DNA of 41,422 bases from an uncultured Eubacteriales bacterium (GCA_900318155.1 ONJN01000040.1:1-41422); one strand, 5' to 3'. Numbered from the stretch's first letter, positions 24,131 through 33,032 are shown. Notes: generated from the letters alone by a model not told the origin. Translations and numbers: made by a program.

Positions 24131-25270
24131 TCAGGAGTCGGAAGCCATTTCTTCAAGCAACTTATACGTCTGGTTCGACTCTTTGTCCCGAAGCGCTTTT
24201 CTGTTTTTACTCAAATACAGTATCTTCTCACTTTTATTAACCGTACTCGTCAAAAGGATTTTTGTCTCACCAAGTCTCGGTTCCTGCACCCGATAAGTAT
24301 ATTCCTTTTCTTTCTTTGAAGCAGAGCCGTAACTGTCGCCCGCAGTAACATGCTTCGCTTTCTTGGTATAGTAATAAAACTGCCAGTTGTCCGTTACGTT
24401 GTTTTTTTCGGTACCCTTCAGCCGGTAGACCTTCATGCCCAAATACTTTTCTGTTTCTGTACTTTTTGCAGTGTTATCTGAATTCAGGGCGCCAATCACA
24501 AAACCGCCCGCGGCGACCAGGATGACCAGCAAAATCACTATAATAATCAAAATCAGGTGCCGGTTCCGTTCCAGCACAGAAGCCGCACTGTGTCTTCCCG
24601 TCTCTCCACTGAAGATCTGCTTATTCTTTTTCGTCTTTTCAGCTTTTTTCTTCTTTGCTGAAGTCTCCTGCGCTGCTGCCGCAGCAGCAAATTCAGGAAT
24701 CACCCCGGCCTTTGTATTCTCAGAGGAAGCCGCCTCGTTTGCCGATTCCCGCACATCTTTTAACGCCGGAATGATTTTCTGACTGCTCGGCGGTTTGGAT
24801 TTTTCTTTTTCCATTTCCTTTGTTGCATGCTTAATTCTTTCGGCGGTTTCCCTGCCGATCGCATCCAATTGTTCAACCAGCAGATCTTTTTCTGCCGACA
24901 GATCTTCCAGCCATTCGCTTCCATCCGCAAATTTTATGCAGCTGACTCTTGCTGTAAAAGAACGGATCTCCGGATCGGCAAGATGAATAATCCTGCCTTT
25001 TCCGAACCGTCCGCGTTTTGCGACCGTAAGGGAACGGTAACTGAATTTGAAATCAATATCAATCAGTCTATTATCCGCGTCAAAGGTATTTAATAGCACA
25101 TCAACTTCACTGACTGTTTTCTCGCTGTTATTGACCAGTCCGATTTCCGCTGTAATATTTCCGGAATTCGAATCCTGAAACAGCGTTCCACCTGTCAGCA
25201 TTACAGGATCTTTAGCTGTGTAAAGATTCCTTTTCAATGTGTATAAATTTCTTAAACGTCCTTCACCCAT
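24131..25270 (-). CDS. single-pass membrane protein of unknown function
   Basis: 379 residues, with AAGGTGG before the ATG. Residues about 25-125 form a beta-rich cytosolic domain (G-L-V-N-N-S-E-K-T-V-S-E-V-D-V-L-L, F-K-F-S-Y-R) resembling domains with hydrophobic strands seen in zinc-ribbon-type membrane proteins, but here the ribbon is absent. A charged, Ala/Lys-rich linker (145-235) leads to a membrane helix (239-262). The last 115 residues are outside and Lys-rich. No enzymatic motif. It starts 13 bases after the metallo-beta-lactamase gene ends, so the two form an operon. Confidence 0.6.
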   Translation of the reverse strand: MGEGRLRNLYTLKRNLYTAKDPVMLTGGTLFQDSNSGNITAEIGLVNNSEKTVSEVDVLLNTFDADNRLIDIDFKFSYRSLTVAKRGRFGKGRIIHLADPEIRSFTARVSCIKFADGSEWLEDLSAEKDLLVEQLDAIGRETAERIKHATKEMEKEKSKPPSSQKIIPALKDVRESANEAASSENTKAGVIPEFAAAAAAQETSAKKKKAEKTKKNKQIFSGETGRHSAASVLERNRHLILIIIVILLVILVAAGGFVIGALNSDNTAKSTETEKYLGMKVYRLKGTEKNNVTDNWQFYYYTKKAKHVTAGDSYGSASKKEKEYTYRVQEPRLGETKILLTSTVNKSEKILYLSKNRKALRDKESNQTYKLLEEMASDS

Positions 25271-25283
25271 ACGTCCACCTTAA

Positions 25284-26123
25284 TTACAGCTTGATTTCCT
25301 GCCCGGTCGTAAGTGGCATTACCATTTCACCAAGATATTTCTTCATAATTCTGAAACCCATTTCTCCCGTGCAATGACCCGCGTAAAGCTTCTGAAGACC
25401 CGCACGCCGAATTTCCCTGGCCATGTTCTGGATTTCCTGTTCCGTGAACATGCAATAGCTTTTCGCCTTATCCGAATCACGCATGTGAAGTCCGCCCAGG
25501 AAAGCATAGAGCTCAAAGCCGGGCAACTCTTCCTTCACTTCACGAAGGATGTTGACAATCCCGCCGTGCGAACAGCTGTTAAACACAACAAGACCTTTGT
25601 CGGTATTAAATACAAGACTCAATTCATGGGAAAAATCATCCGGATACGTTTTTTCGCCGTCTCTGCGATACAGACCAGCGCGTTTTCCCAGTTTTTCCAG
25701 TCCTTCCGTAAAGTGCGGCACAACAAATACATTTTCCGCGATCTCAGTCGTACCGTCCAGCAGATGGAATCGTTCACGATGATTTTCAAGAAGGCCCTCC
25801 GGAACTCCGATGTAATGCTCATCATTTCCAGTTCCTCCGATATAATATTCAAATGCATCGTCCATTGAGTAAACCGGTGCGTTCTCGTTAACCTTAAAGA
25901 ATTCCTCAAAGCCACTCGAATGATCATAATGACCGTGCGACAAAACACACGTATCGATCATAGCCGGTGAAATACTCATAGTTTTCATATTTTTAAGAAA
26001 CGCGTCACTGCTCCCCGTATCCAGAAGGTAAATCGTTTCATTAAAATCGATCAGAAGACTCAAACCGTGTTCGCTGATCAGATCTGCCGGACCGCTGTTT
26101 TCTGCTAAAACTGTAATTTTCAT
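25284..26123 (-). CDS. metallo-beta-lactamase-fold hydrolase, COG1237 type
   Basis: 279 residues. The ATG at 26123 has AGAGGAGT just upstream; a longer frame (to 26168) would run through the operator and has no ribosome binding site. H63-x-H65-x-D67-H68 in S-H-G-H-Y-D-H is the metal site, with N-S-C-S-H-G-G-I-V-N and G-H-C-T-G-E-M-G supplying further ligands. The arrangement matches the 7,8-dihydropterin-6-yl-methyl-4-(beta-D-ribofuranosyl)aminobenzene 5'-phosphate synthase-like group, whose substrates are largely unknown in bacteria. Cytosolic. First gene of a two-gene operon with a dyad over its predicted transcription start. Confidence 0.82.
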   Translation of the reverse strand: MKITVLAENSGPADLISEHGLSLLIDFNETIYLLDTGSSDAFLKNMKTMSISPAMIDTCVLSHGHYDHSSGFEEFFKVNENAPVYSMDDAFEYYIGGTGNDEHYIGVPEGLLENHRERFHLLDGTTEIAENVFVVPHFTEGLEKLGKRAGLYRRDGEKTYPDDFSHELSLVFNTDKGLVVFNSCSHGGIVNILREVKEELPGFELYAFLGGLHMRDSDKAKSYCMFTEQEIQNMAREIRRAGLQKLYAGHCTGEMGFRIMKKYLGEMVMPLTTGQEIKL

Positions 26124-26146
26124 TATTGATACTCCTCTTTTTACCG

Positions 26147-26172
26147 TCAGATGTCTGTTGACATACATCTGA
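26147..26172. promoter_or_regulatory. dyad operator candidate over the start point of the hydrolase operon
   Basis: TCAGATGT (26147-26154) and ACATCTGA (26165-26172) are perfect 8-bp arms separated by 10 bases, just downstream of the extended -10 element. The position is right for a repressor. Confidence 0.45.
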
Positions 26173-26176
26173 TCTT

Positions 26177-26205
26177 ATTATACCAGTAAATCCGAGGCAA
26201 TTAAA
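26177..26205 (-). promoter_or_regulatory. extended -10 promoter for the hydrolase operon
   Basis: On the minus strand TGG-TATAAT (TATAAT at 26182-26177) is an extended -10. The -35, TTTAAT at 26205-26200, is weak but 17 bases away. Confidence 0.52.
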
Positions 26206-26272
26206 CAAGAACCCCGTTTTTCCCTGTCTTCATTCCGAGCACACTGCAGGGTTCTGCCGAATTGGATATAAA

Positions 26273-26302
26273 GTACCCCGAAAGCCACGGCGTTCGGGGT
26301 AC
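26273..26302 (-). terminator. terminator hairpin after rnfB
   Basis: Perfect 10-bp arms GTACCCCGAA / TTCGGGGTAC with a 10-base loop, followed on the minus strand by TTTATAT. Lies 14 bases past the rnfB stop. Confidence 0.65.
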
Positions 26303-26316
26303 ATAATCAAACAATA

Positions 26317-27195
26317 CTATGCGTTCGCTTCTGTACCGGCCGACTTTTGTTCTGAAGTCACCGAGGCAACAGACTGTGCTGAATTTTCCGCATATTTCGC
26401 GACAAGTCTCATATTGACGATCGCGCCGGTCGGGCATGCTTTCTCACACATGCCACAGTTCCTGCAAAGTTCCGGATCAATGTAAGACAAATTATTTTCA
26501 ACGTGAACCGCATCAAATTTACATGCGTTCTGACACTTTTTACATCCGATACAGGCATTTCTGCAGGCTTTCATCGCAACAGCACCTTTTTCCTTATTGC
26601 TGCAGCGGACAAAGACCAGATTCTTTTCCGGTGAAATCCGGATCAGGTTGTTCGGACAAGCCTTCGCACAGGCTCCGCAACTCGTGCACTTACTTCTGTC
26701 AACCCACGCTACGCCGTCACGGACATGAATCGCGTCAAACTGACAGGCATTCACACAGTCGCCGAGGCCAATGCATCCGAAAGCACAGGCATTCATTCCT
26801 CCAAAGAATGATTTGGAAGCTTTACAGGACTTATAGTCAGTGTAATCCATCAGCTTGCGAACGACCGAATTCACGCCGTTGCACATGACCACGGCAACCT
26901 CTTTTTCCTCATCGCCTGCGGCGACCCCGAGGATCAACGCAATCTTTTCCGTTACAGCCGCTCCTCCGACCGCGCACTTGTTGCACGGCAGAGAATGATC
27001 GGCGGCAAGCGCGCCGGCATAGTCGTTACATCCCGCATATCCGCAGCCGCCGCAGTTGGCGCCCGGAAGAACATCGGAAATCGCTACAGCCGTTTCATCC
27101 ACTTCAACCGCAAAAACCCTGGAAGCGAATACCAGAACTGCAGCAGCGACAAAGCCAATCGCTACAACGATTATAACAGGAATTGCTATATTCAT
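26317..27195 (-). CDS. rnfB: electron transport complex subunit RnfB
   Basis: 292 residues, AAAGGGAGG before the ATG. One N-terminal membrane helix (about 5-25), then the RnfB-specific iron-sulfur site C48, C51, C56 and C71 in N-C-G-G-C-G-Y-A-G-C. Four further 4Fe-4S sets follow: C-I-G-L-G-D-C, C-T-S-C-G-A-C, C-I-G-C-K-K-C and C-R-N-C-G-M-C, each with a nearby C-P or C-x-F. RnfB is the ferredoxin-accepting subunit. The long clostridial form with several clusters matches this length. Last gene of the operon. Confidence 0.95.
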   Translation of the reverse strand: MNIAIPVIIVVAIGFVAAAVLVFASRVFAVEVDETAVAISDVLPGANCGGCGYAGCNDYAGALAADHSLPCNKCAVGGAAVTEKIALILGVAAGDEEKEVAVVMCNGVNSVVRKLMDYTDYKSCKASKSFFGGMNACAFGCIGLGDCVNACQFDAIHVRDGVAWVDRSKCTSCGACAKACPNNLIRISPEKNLVFVRCSNKEKGAVAMKACRNACIGCKKCQNACKFDAVHVENNLSYIDPELCRNCGMCEKACPTGAIVNMRLVAKYAENSAQSVASVTSEQKSAGTEANA

Positions 27196-27210
27196 AGATT
27201 TCGCCTCCCT

Positions 27211-27792
27211 TTATGAAAACATACCGCTGAATCCCATGAAGCTGAGCGACATGATCGCAGCTGTAACAAGAACGATCGGCACGCCTCTCCAGGATTCAGG
27301 GATCTCTTCCTGATCAACTAATTTTGTTCTGACACCGGCCATCAGGATCATTCCGAACAGGAATCCGAGTCCGGCACCAAATGAATTGAAAATCGACTCG
27401 ATGTAATTGTACCCGTTGTCGATGTTTGTGATACAAACACCCAGCACAGCACAATTTGTAGTAATCAGCGGAAGATAGACGCCGAGCGATTTATACAAAG
27501 CCGGCATGCTCTTCTTCATGAACATCTCAATCAGCTGTACAAGGAATGCGATGACCAGAATGAATACGACGGTCTGCAGGTAGCCGATACCAAAATGATT
27601 AAGGATCTGCTGAATCGGCCATGTCGCTATCGTCGCGATAACCATAACGAATACGACAGCGAGCCCCATTCCCTCAGCGGAGTCCAGGTCTTTGGATACG
27701 CCCAGAAACGGGCAGATACCGAGGAACTGCGCCAAAGGGTAGTTGTTAACGAGAACCATACTGATGATGATTACAATCAAGGTTGAAAACAT
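27211..27792 (-). CDS. rnfA: electron transport complex subunit RnfA
   Basis: 193 residues, six membrane helices. NNYPLAQFLGICPFLGVSKD and the later T-N-C-A-V-L-G-V are the family signatures; the two cysteines (C28 type and C in TNCAVLG) face the shared membrane iron-sulfur site formed with RnfE. Starts 6 bases after rnfE, whose GGAGGCG end serves as its ribosome binding site, and 15 bases before rnfB. Confidence 0.95.
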   Translation of the reverse strand: MFSTLIVIIISMVLVNNYPLAQFLGICPFLGVSKDLDSAEGMGLAVVFVMVIATIATWPIQQILNHFGIGYLQTVVFILVIAFLVQLIEMFMKKSMPALYKSLGVYLPLITTNCAVLGVCITNIDNGYNYIESIFNSFGAGLGFLFGMILMAGVRTKLVDQEEIPESWRGVPIVLVTAAIMSLSFMGFSGMFS

Positions 27793-27798
27793 ACTCTC

Positions 27799-28467
27799 TT
27801 ACGCCTCCTTCTTATATTCCTGAGCTTCCGTAAACAGATCTGTCTCGCCGACATTTTTTCTGATTTTGCTCTTGTCCTTTGTCAGATAAGCAACCGCTGC
27901 CATGCAGAGCGCAAACACAAAGAATCCGCCCGGAGCAAGATTGAAGATTGCCATTCCAGGGATAAACTTTGACAGGATCGGAATTCCGAACCATGTACCG
28001 GCTCCGAGTATCTCTCTGATCGAGCCCATGATCGTCAGCGTTAATGTAAATCCGAGTCCCATACCGATTCCGTCCAGCATGGAATCAATAACACCGTGCT
28101 TATTCGCGAACATCTCGGCTCTTCCGAGAATGATGCAGTTTACTACAATCAATGGTATATACAGACCCAGCGCCGAATAAAGTGACGGCACAAACGCCTG
28201 CAGAAGAAGCTGAACAACGGTAACAAATCCCGCAATAACTACAATATAGCAAGGAATTCTGACCTTGTCCGGAATCAGATTTCTGATCGCTGAAATGACG
28301 ATATTTGAACAAATCAATACAACCGCCGCAGAGATTCCCATTCCGAATCCGTTTATTACTGAAGATGTGGTTGCGAGTGTAGGACAAGTGCCCAGTACCA
28401 GTACCAGTGCAGGATTTTCTTTAATGATTCCGTTGGTAAGGTATTGCAGTCTGCTTCCCTCATTCAT
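27799..28467 (-). CDS. rnfE: electron transport complex subunit RnfE
   Basis: 222 residues. Homologous to RnfA in inverted topology: E-N-P-A-L-V-L-V-L-G-T-C-P-T-L-A and V-N-C-I-I-L-G-R-A-E carry the two conserved cysteines. A C-terminal tail of about 25 charged residues lies in the cytosol. Its ATG overlaps the rnfG stop by one base (TAATG). Confidence 0.95.
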   Translation of the reverse strand: MNEGSRLQYLTNGIIKENPALVLVLGTCPTLATTSSVINGFGMGISAAVVLICSNIVISAIRNLIPDKVRIPCYIVVIAGFVTVVQLLLQAFVPSLYSALGLYIPLIVVNCIILGRAEMFANKHGVIDSMLDGIGMGLGFTLTLTIMGSIREILGAGTWFGIPILSKFIPGMAIFNLAPGGFFVFALCMAAVAYLTKDKSKIRKNVGETDLFTEAQEYKKEA

Positions 28468-29039
28468 TATTTGACACCTCCCATTTCCTCATACTGGTGC
28501 AGAGCGCATTTTACACCGAGGTAAATCGCGTTTCCGGTAACGGATGCGCCGCTGACATATTCTATCTTGCTGCTTTTGATATTCGATTCCTTCAGGTCTG
28601 CAGACGTTTTTCCGGCATAGACCTTAACATTGTTGTTGTCGTCCCAGTTCTTGGTTCCGACACCCGGCGTGTCCGAATGATCAGTCACTGTTACGCCGGT
28701 AATACTTCCATCTTTGCCGATACCGACCATCATGGTCAGGGCGCCGCCGAAAGAACTGGTCTTAACCGTAGCGACAATTCCCGTATTATTGTTGGAAGTA
28801 TAAACATCTTCTACGTAAACTTTATCGTTTTCCTTAAAGAGCTTTCCTTTATATTCCGTAAAAGCATCGGCATCCGGGAGCAGCCTGGTTCTCGTCGCGT
28901 CCGCTGTTTTCTTTGCGTTTTTCTCAATGATCGGATTAGAAACACCATATGTGAGAGCCAGTGCTGCTGTTACGATCATGCAGATAACCACCAGAACTAC
29001 GACAGGTGCTACTAATTCACTATATGTATCATTTTTCAT
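28467..29039 (-). CDS. rnfG: electron transport complex subunit RnfG
   Basis: 190 residues. One N-terminal membrane helix (about 10-32) and an outward FMN-binding domain. S163-G-A-S-V-T168 fits the covalent flavinylation consensus, with T168 as the expected FMN-phosphoester site. Overlaps rnfD by one base (TAATG). The ApbE flavin transferase that attaches FMN is not in this window. Confidence 0.94.
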   Translation of the reverse strand: MKNDTYSELVAPVVVLVVICMIVTAALALTYGVSNPIIEKNAKKTADATRTRLLPDADAFTEYKGKLFKENDKVYVEDVYTSNNNTGIVATVKTSSFGGALTMMVGIGKDGSITGVTVTDHSDTPGVGTKNWDDNNNVKVYAGKTSADLKESNIKSSKIEYVSGASVTGNAIYLGVKCALHQYEEMGGVK

Positions 29040-30028
29040 TACTGATCCGCACCTCCATAGAGTTTCTTATAATATCTTTCAGTAACCACCTTATCAAGAA
29101 GCGGAGCCAGGATGTTCATGAAAAGGATTGCGAAGGAAACGCCTTCCGGATATCCGCACATGAGTCTGATAATCATAGTAACCGCTCCGCACCCGAATCC
29201 AAAGATGATCTTGGCCGATGTCATAATCGGGGATGTTACATAATCAGTCGCGCAGAAGAATGCACCCAGCATCACGCCGCCCGCGAGTACATGGTAAAGC
29301 GCCATATGAACCGCAGTATAGTCTCCGCCTTTTACTCCGTAATAAATCAGTGCGATAACAAATACCGTTCCGATGAATGAAACCGGAATGATCGGTGAAA
29401 TGATCTTTTTCACGATCAGATAAATACCGCCGATCAGGATTGCGACGGCACTGACTTCACCCATCGCACCGCCGGTAAGCCCGAGAAACAGGTCCTTCAG
29501 CGGCGGCAGATTCTTGCTTCCTTCAGACAACAGCGCAAGCGGCGTCGGCCCGGTCGTCGCGTCTGTCGCAGCCATTCTTGTAACCGGCCATGTAGTCATC
29601 TGAGTTGTAAACGACAAAAGAAGAACGATACGTCCAACGATCGCCGGATTCGCAAAGTTTCTTCCGATTCCGCCGTACAGCATCTTGACAACGACAATCG
29701 ACACAAAGCATCCGATAATGGCCATCCAGAACGGAAAACCGGCCGGGAGGTTAAATGCCAGGATCGCGCCGGTTACACACGCGCTTAAATCGCCGATCGT
29801 GACATTCTTCTTCATGAGTTTCTCATACCCCCACTCAAAGAAAACACACGCGGCGACACATACAATCGTGAGTGCAAGAACTCTTAACCCGAACACGATA
29901 TTACTTACGATCAGTGCCGGAACAAGAGCGATCAGTACATTCAGCATTGTTTTGGTCGTATCCAGATTTGTGACAATATGTGGAGATGAGGATACTGATA
30001 AATTTCCTGTATTCTTCTGATTATCCAT
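29039..30028 (-). CDS. rnfD: electron transport complex subunit RnfD
   Basis: 329 residues, about nine membrane helices. It carries covalent FMN in most family members. The expected flavinylation motif falls at T159-G-P-T162 in TDATTGPTPL, so the usual Ala is Pro while both threonines are kept; T162 would be the FMN site. Other signatures such as G-A-F-F-C-A-T-D-Y-V-T-S-P are intact. Overlaps the rnfC stop by one base (TAATG), indicating coupled translation. Confidence 0.94.
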   Translation of the reverse strand: MDNQKNTGNLSVSSSPHIVTNLDTTKTMLNVLIALVPALIVSNIVFGLRVLALTIVCVAACVFFEWGYEKLMKKNVTIGDLSACVTGAILAFNLPAGFPFWMAIIGCFVSIVVVKMLYGGIGRNFANPAIVGRIVLLLSFTTQMTTWPVTRMAATDATTGPTPLALLSEGSKNLPPLKDLFLGLTGGAMGEVSAVAILIGGIYLIVKKIISPIIPVSFIGTVFVIALIYYGVKGGDYTAVHMALYHVLAGGVMLGAFFCATDYVTSPIMTSAKIIFGFGCGAVTMIIRLMCGYPEGVSFAILFMNILAPLLDKVVTERYYKKLYGGADQ

Positions 30029-31344
30029 TATTTACTCCCAGCCTCCTTTACTAAACCTTTTGCCAGAGTATTGATCAGACTCAGAGGTCTGTGCGCCGGG
30101 CAGATGAATGAGCAGCTTCCGCATGTCATACACTGATCGATCGCCAGCATCTGGAGTCTTTCAACATCTTTATGCTTATAAGCATCAGCAAATTCTGTCG
30201 GAAGCAGCTTGAACGGACAGGCTTTATGACATCTTCCGCAATGGATACAGGCTGTCTCTTCCGGTATTAATGCCTGTTTTTCATCAAACGCGAGAATGGC
30301 GTTGTTATTCTTCAGGAGTGTGAAGTTGTCGCTGTACACCGCGCGCCCCATCATCGGTCCGCCCATGATGATCTTCTTCGCTTCACCTTTATAGCCTCCG
30401 CAGTAATCGATCAATGCCTTCAGCGGCGTTCCGAACGGAACCATGACATTTTTCGGTTCCATGACTGCGTTTCCGTCAACCGTAACCCTTCTCCTGATAA
30501 GCGGAATTCCATCTTTCAGAAATCCGCCGAGGAACGCGATCGAAGAAACGTTAGATACGATTACTCCACAGTCTGCCGGCAGCATTCCGCCATCGCATTT
30601 ACGTCCGGTTGTCTCATAAATCAATACACGCTCTGCGCCCTTCGGATACCGCGCCTGAAGCTTGAACGTTTTCAGATTGGTGATACCCTGCTCCACGATC
30701 AGCTTATCCAGTTTGGCGATGGCATCAGACTTATTGCTTTCAATACCTATAAATCCACGTTCAAGATTCAGGTACTTGATTACGGCAAGCGCGCCGTCAA
30801 TAATATCCTGGGTACTTTCCAGCATCGTTCTGTGGTCTGATGTGATAAAAGGTTCGCATTCCGCACCGTTAACAACAAGTGTATCGACCTCATCCAGATT
30901 TCTCGGGTTGAATTTAATATGTGCCGGGAAAGAGGCGCCGCCCATTCCGGTCAGTCCGCTGTCTCTTACAGCCTGGACAAAGCTCTCGAGATCATTAATA
31001 ACAGGTGGTTTGATGCCCTCCCAAAGAGTCTGCTGCTTGTCCGTCTCGATGACAATACGGGTATCCCGTCCTCCCGTCAATGCACGGATTACTTCAAATC
31101 CGGTAACGGTCCCCGATACGCTGGAATGTATCGGCGCACTTACAAAAGCATTTGCGTCACCGATCAGCTGGCCAACATAAACTTTATCGCCTTTTTCCAC
31201 CAAAGGCTTACAGGGTGCACCAATCTGCTGCGACATTGAGATTTTCACAACATCAGGTACAGGCATGACCTCGGTTTCACAAGCTGCCGTGTTCTTATAA
31301 TGTCCGGCATTAATGCTTGGCAAGTGCTTTGCATTAAAATTCAT
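30028..31344 (-). CDS. rnfC: electron transport complex subunit RnfC
   Basis: 438 residues. The ATG at 31344 is preferred because AAGGATGG lies eight bases upstream; the earlier in-frame ATG at 31356 abuts the ribosome binding site directly. The N-terminal part binds NAD(H) and FMN (G-M-G-G-A-S-F-P-A-H-I-K, as in complex I NuoF). Two 4Fe-4S sets follow: C-I-H-C-G-R-C-x3-C-P and C-M-T-C-G-S-C-x3-C-P. RnfC is the NADH-side subunit facing the cytosol. First gene of rnfCDGEAB. Confidence 0.95.
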   Translation of the reverse strand: MNFNAKHLPSINAGHYKNTAACETEVMPVPDVVKISMSQQIGAPCKPLVEKGDKVYVGQLIGDANAFVSAPIHSSVSGTVTGFEVIRALTGGRDTRIVIETDKQQTLWEGIKPPVINDLESFVQAVRDSGLTGMGGASFPAHIKFNPRNLDEVDTLVVNGAECEPFITSDHRTMLESTQDIIDGALAVIKYLNLERGFIGIESNKSDAIAKLDKLIVEQGITNLKTFKLQARYPKGAERVLIYETTGRKCDGGMLPADCGVIVSNVSSIAFLGGFLKDGIPLIRRRVTVDGNAVMEPKNVMVPFGTPLKALIDYCGGYKGEAKKIIMGGPMMGRAVYSDNFTLLKNNNAILAFDEKQALIPEETACIHCGRCHKACPFKLLPTEFADAYKHKDVERLQMLAIDQCMTCGSCSFICPAHRPLSLINTLAKGLVKEAGSK

Positions 31345-31395
31345 CTCAGAAACCATCCTTTCTTTATAAAATAAATAATTATTCCAAATTTATAA

Positions 31396-31407
31396 CTATA
31401 CGTATAG
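31396..31407. promoter_or_regulatory. 12-bp palindrome over the rnf transcription start
   Basis: CTATACGTATAG lies immediately downstream of the -10 element, centred on the predicted start point. A repressor site is possible; palindromes of 12 bases occur about ten times by chance in 41 kb. Confidence 0.35.
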
Positions 31408-31408
31408 C

Positions 31409-31437
31409 ATTATACACCTTCACGAACTAAATGTCAT
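31409..31437 (-). promoter_or_regulatory. sigma-A-type promoter of the rnf operon
   Basis: On the minus strand ATGACA (31437-31432) and a perfect TATAAT (31414-31409) are 17 bases apart, with a leader of about 60 bases to rnfC. Confidence 0.76.
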
Positions 31438-31513
31438 TAACAGGAAACCTTAAAAAGACTTAGTATTTCACAAATTCTGATACGACAAAAGATTTTCGGC
31501 GGAAAAGAGCGGT

Positions 31514-32980
31514 TCATTTACCGACCAGCACAAAAACATCATCGTCAACGCCCATCACGTCCTGCCCCGCGCCGAGCATTTTCTGCAAAACCTGCACCGT
31601 GTCTTCATCAAATTCTTCACCCGGACAGATCAGCGGGATCCCCGGCGGATACGGAATGAGTGCAGCCGCGCAAATCCGGCCGGCAGCATCTTTCAGCGGC
31701 ACGTTCTCTTTCCCTTTCGGAATCGGATGCTGTTTCAGCTTAAACAACGGAAACGCGGGCAGCGGCTTTAATCCTCCCTTATCAGCAGGACTCCGATCAT
31801 GCAGGCACTCCTCGGAAATCTCCGTAAGCGCTGAAATCAGCCGTTCATAGTCACATCGTCTATTCCCGATTCCGGTCATCAGCATGACGTTGTCGCCGCT
31901 GACCATCTCCGCGAAAATGTTTCGTGCCCGCAGTCTGTGCTCCAGTTCCGTCCCGCCGAGACCAGTTCGCCTCATCGAGAGATTGATTTTTGTCTGATCG
32001 AGAAGCGGGTGACGAATCCAGTCAAGACCGGTGATACTTTTTGCCGCATAATAAAAAAAATCGAGGTTTTCCTGCCACTCGGGGATCAGCCGGTCAGCAT
32101 GCTTTTCCAGAAGGTCAGCATTGATTTCCAGGGAGGACAAAAGAATATACGACGGACTTGAACTTTCCAGCTTTTCAACCATGCTGCGAAACTCGGACGG
32201 ATCGGCGAGATCGCCGTAAAGACCGGCAACGGCCGTCTGTGTAAAGGAAGCCAGGGTTTTGTGGGTGCTGGTGATCACGATATCCGCACCCAGAGAACCG
32301 GCGGAAGTTTTTGTACCGCGAAAATCGTCAAAGAATTTCAGGTGTGCGCCATGCGCCTGATCGACAATCAGGATCGCGTCGTGACGATGAGCAGTTTCTG
32401 CGATCGCGGCAATGTCACTGCGGATTCCATAATAATTCGGACTCGTGATGATAACCGCTTCCGCATCGGGATTTTCGTCAAAGGACTGTTCGACCGTCTC
32501 CGGAAGGACCTCCGCCATTACACCGGAATCCGCATCGATTTCCGGATAAATGTATATCGGAACTGTTCCGGCAAGCATCATACCGTTTAATACCGATTTA
32601 TGGCAGTTTCGCGCTGTGATGATTTTAATATCTGCAGACGCTGTATTCCCGGTCCTCTGTCTGCGGGTCCTCGCCCGCTGCGCCACTGTCAGTACAGCCG
32701 CTTCCAGACCGCAGCTGCTGCCGTTGATCAGAAGAATCACCTCGTCACTGCCGTACAGTTTTCTGTAACGCTCCGTCAGGTGTCTGAGCACGCCGTTTTG
32801 CAGGAAAAGATTGTCGGCTCCGGGGATTTCCGTGATGTCCCGATCCGGCAGGTTGTCATAGAAATACTCGTAACCAAATCGCTCAAACAGGCGGCGGCCT
32901 TTATGCCCCGGCATATGAAAACGCGCCGCGTCGCGCGCGGCATACTGCGATAAAAAATCGTTTAATCTCTTATTCTTCAT
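31514..32980 (-). CDS. Orn/Lys/Arg decarboxylase family protein (PLP-dependent)
   Basis: 488 residues from the ATG at 32980, with GGTGA six bases before it; the upstream ATG at 32992 has no site. The N-terminal F-H-M-P-G-H-K-G (21-28) is the family signature. PLP-binding residues: D207 and H210 in VDQAHGAH, and the Schiff-base lysine K241 in STHKTLASFTQTA. It is the short Gram-positive form (about 480 residues, no N-terminal receiver-like domain), like YaaO/SpeA-type proteins. It should produce a diamine or agmatine; which amino acid is used cannot be read from the sequence. Lies directly downstream of serS, behind a terminator-like hairpin. Confidence 0.88.
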   Translation of the reverse strand: MKNKRLNDFLSQYAARDAARFHMPGHKGRRLFERFGYEYFYDNLPDRDITEIPGADNLFLQNGVLRHLTERYRKLYGSDEVILLINGSSCGLEAAVLTVAQRARTRRQRTGNTASADIKIITARNCHKSVLNGMMLAGTVPIYIYPEIDADSGVMAEVLPETVEQSFDENPDAEAVIITSPNYYGIRSDIAAIAETAHRHDAILIVDQAHGAHLKFFDDFRGTKTSAGSLGADIVITSTHKTLASFTQTAVAGLYGDLADPSEFRSMVEKLESSSPSYILLSSLEINADLLEKHADRLIPEWQENLDFFYYAAKSITGLDWIRHPLLDQTKINLSMRRTGLGGTELEHRLRARNIFAEMVSGDNVMLMTGIGNRRCDYERLISALTEISEECLHDRSPADKGGLKPLPAFPLFKLKQHPIPKGKENVPLKDAAGRICAAALIPYPPGIPLICPGEEFDEDTVQVLQKMLGAGQDVMGVDDDVFVLVGK

Positions 32981-32998
32981 GATCGTCACCATATTTCA

Positions 32999-33032
32999 AA
33001 AGGGGATGCCGCGCAGACGCAGCATCCCCTTT
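32999..33032 (-). terminator. terminator hairpin after serS, abutting the decarboxylase leader
   Basis: Perfect 11-bp arms AAAGGGGATGC / GCATCCCCTTT around a 12-base loop. On the minus strand TTTT follows, then the decarboxylase ribosome binding site. It ends only about 18 bases before that start codon. Confidence 0.7.
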
